Positions 62,527-64,000 of a stretch of 64,000 nucleotides of DNA are shown here, in pieces. The position numbers and the translations under genes are program-made. Position 1 is the stretch's first letter. The number at the start of each line of letters is the position of its first letter. Source of the stretch: Bacillota bacterium (GTDB lineage Bacteria > Bacillota > Clostridia > Lachnospirales > Lachnospiraceae); NCBI GenBank assembly GCA_023411215.1, contig JAEYOY010000064.1, positions 97,973 to 161,972 of the forward strand. The letters run 5' to 3'. Under the pieces are notes generated by a model. The model saw nothing but the letters and a program-made list of their open reading frames with translations, was not told the origin of the DNA and made no database searches.

Positions 62527-63336
62527 ATGGATATAAAAATAATTGGTGAGGGTAACACGGCTGAGGTATATTCCTGGAAGGAAGGGCAGATACTTAAGCT
62601 GTTTCGAAAGGAATTTCCGCTGGATGGGATCGAAAAGGAGTTTAGAATAAATAAGGATATAGAGAGACTGGGGCTTCCAATCCCGAAAGCAGAAGAGATT
62701 ATTGAGTATAACGGCAGAACCGGTATCGTATATGAGAGGGTTTTCGGTGAATCAATGCTCAAATTAATAGCAATAAAGCCCTGGAGGGCAAGACAATTAG
62801 TGAAGCATCTGGTTGATTTACAATATGAAATGCACCAATGTAAGGCAGAGAATCTGAGTAGCTATAAAGAAGCGTTAGAATGGAATATCAATCATACAAA
62901 TGCCCTAACAGATGATGTTAAACGAACGATACTTCAAATACTCGATCAATTACCGGAAGGGGACTTCCTTTGCCATGGGGATTTTCATCCGGGCAATGTA
63001 ATTAGAACAAAAGAGAATTATGTACTTCTGGACTGGATGACCGCTGCCAGCGGGGTGCCCAGTATGGATGTTGCCAGAACCGTTTTATTGATTAAGGACT
63101 CTGCTTTGCCAGGCGATATACCGATTATCGTTAAGGCAATAATAGGCAGTATGAGAGCACGTATGCTGAAAAATTATCTTAGGTATTATAAGAAACGATC
63201 CGGTCTTACCCAAGCGGAGATTGACCGTTGGCGGCTGCCTATGATTGCAGCTCGTCTCACGGAATGGATTCCTGATACGGAACAAAAGGCATTAATGAAA
63301 GAAATAGAAGAGACATTATTAAAAGGTGGAATATGA
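62527..63336 (+). CDS. APH/choline-kinase-like phosphotransferase
   Basis: Small-molecule kinase of the aminoglycoside phosphotransferase fold, 269 aa. N-lobe: GEGNTAEVYSWKEGQILKLF with the ATP-binding Lys; C-lobe: FLCHGDFHPGNVI (catalytic loop with Asp) and YVLLDWMTAASGVPSMDVAR (metal-binding Asp). The closest type is the 'TIGR02172/Fijivirus P9-like' group of Clostridial kinases of unknown substrate, so drug resistance should not be assumed. Its stop overlaps the ATG of the next gene by four bases, implying translational coupling. Confidence 0.85.
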   Translation: MDIKIIGEGNTAEVYSWKEGQILKLFRKEFPLDGIEKEFRINKDIERLGLPIPKAEEIIEYNGRTGIVYERVFGESMLKLIAIKPWRARQLVKHLVDLQYEMHQCKAENLSSYKEALEWNINHTNALTDDVKRTILQILDQLPEGDFLCHGDFHPGNVIRTKENYVLLDWMTAASGVPSMDVARTVLLIKDSALPGDIPIIVKAIIGSMRARMLKNYLRYYKKRSGLTQAEIDRWRLPMIAARLTEWIPDTEQKALMKEIEETLLKGGI

Positions 63337-64000
63337 GAAGAATATTAACGAGAGAAGAATGGAGCAGGAGAAGGCGGAGAAATAGAATTATATTGAATTT
63401 AATTATTCTTATTCTGACTCTTGCAATACTGGCGATGACAGTATTTATCACATATGAGCTAGTACAAAGGGACAATATCTCCAATCAAGGCTTACTCCAT
63501 GATATTAAAAATGAGCTTTTGGGCAATAATCGGGACGGGATTGCCTCAATCGGAGGGGTACTTTCAAACGGAGAGGAAATTAGAAGTGAGTATCTGACAC
63601 CGAATGAATACTCCAGACCACAGGATCCTCTTAAGGATATCAATTCCATTGTAATTCACTATACGGCTAATCCGGGTACCACAGCAGCGAATAACCGCAG
63701 TTATTTTGAAGGTCTAGCATCGAAACATACGACTTATGCCAGTAGTCATTATATCATTGGCCTTGAGGGGGAAATAATACAATGCATACCACTGAACGAG
63801 ATTGCCTTTGCCTCCAATAATCGTAATAACGATACGTTATCAATTGAGTGCTGTCATGAGGATGAGACGGGGCGCTTTAATGAGGCTACCTACGATTCGC
63901 TGGTTTCCCTAACGGCTGCCTTGTGTTTAGAGTTTGACTTAGGGGAAGAGGATATCATAAGACATTATGATGTGACAGAGAAATTATGTCCGTTATATTA
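63333..64000 (+). CDS. N-acetylmuramoyl-L-alanine amidase (Amidase_2), 3' end beyond window
   Basis: Membrane-anchored or secreted wall hydrolase; the first 222 codons are present. A cytoplasmic Arg-rich start (MRRILTREEWSRRRRRNR) leads into one membrane helix (about residues 18-42, LNLIILILTLAILAMTVFIT). The amidase domain begins at about residue 105: SIVIHYTANPGTTAANNR with the first zinc His, ASSHYIIGLEGEIIQCIP, LSIECCHEDETGRFNEATYD and IIRHYDVTEKLCPLY with the second zinc His and the Cys. Overlaps the kinase stop by ATGA. Confidence 0.88.
   Translation, partial: MRRILTREEWSRRRRRNRIILNLIILILTLAILAMTVFITYELVQRDNISNQGLLHDIKNELLGNNRDGIASIGGVLSNGEEIRSEYLTPNEYSRPQDPLKDINSIVIHYTANPGTTAANNRSYFEGLASKHTTYASSHYIIGLEGEIIQCIPLNEIAFASNNRNNDTLSIECCHEDETGRFNEATYDSLVSLTAALCLEFDLGEEDIIRHYDVTEKLCPLY

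Overview
The window looks like chromosomal DNA of an anaerobic, spore-forming, plant-polysaccharide-degrading Firmicute, most like the Lachnospiraceae (Lachnoclostridium/Anaerocolumna type). The grounds are moderately AT-rich DNA, AGGAGG-type ribosome sites, a class III (oxygen-sensitive) ribonucleotide reductase, a membrane H+-pyrophosphatase, Na+-pump decarboxylase subunits, a CspB-like subtilase of the spore-germination type, and many glycoside hydrolases. No rRNA, tRNA or CRISPR array was recognised.

Layout. 1-3.1 kb: a small unknown gene, two tandem paralogous Cys-containing small proteins on the minus strand, a hemerythrin, and gene-poor DNA with a LysM relic. 3.1-12.7 kb: a LacI regulator, two large clan GH-Q (GH94-like) phosphorylases around a GH2 enzyme, and a cupin. 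13-20 kb: an LTA-synthase-like sulfatase, FtsH, a SulP transporter, a small membrane protein, and three 41-bp tandem repeats. 20.1-43.9 kb: a subtilase gene split by a 22,033-bp mobile element. 44-64 kb: ordinary housekeeping genes: NlpC/P60 hydrolase, ZIP transporter, GcdB/OadB plus an OadG-like small subunit, HppA, a TPR lipoprotein, HflX, NrdD, a nucleotidyltransferase, ThyA, DHFR, IlvE, GuaB, a small-molecule kinase and an amidase cut by the window end.

The main discovery is the element at 20706-42747. It is bounded by two copies of AACCCATGT and carries a large serine recombinase at its right end, next to the junction. It sits in the codons for Thr-His-Val of the GHGTHVAG active-site motif of the subtilase. 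Removing one core copy and the DNA between the cores rejoins the reading frame exactly, giving a 576-residue protease with Asp128, His200 and Ser510. Joining the two element ends in silico gives an attP with about 23-bp imperfect inverted arms, as expected for a serine integrase. The design matches the 'skin-like' intervening elements known in sporulation genes, but here the cargo is a substrate-utilisation island.

The cargo is a coherent arabinoxylan-type set: GH43, two GH51 arabinofuranosidases, a GH120-like beta-xylosidase, GH95, two CE1-like esterases, a beta-lactamase-fold serine hydrolase, a CUT1 ABC importer (two permeases and a lipoprotein, no ATPase), an MFS transporter and a chemoreceptor. 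Four promoters in its left half each carry a GTAAAACGNTTTAC-like palindrome near the start of transcription, yet no LacI-type regulator lies in the element, so control by a host regulator is inferred. A 219-bp MITE-like repeat inside the element has a 312-bp relative outside it.
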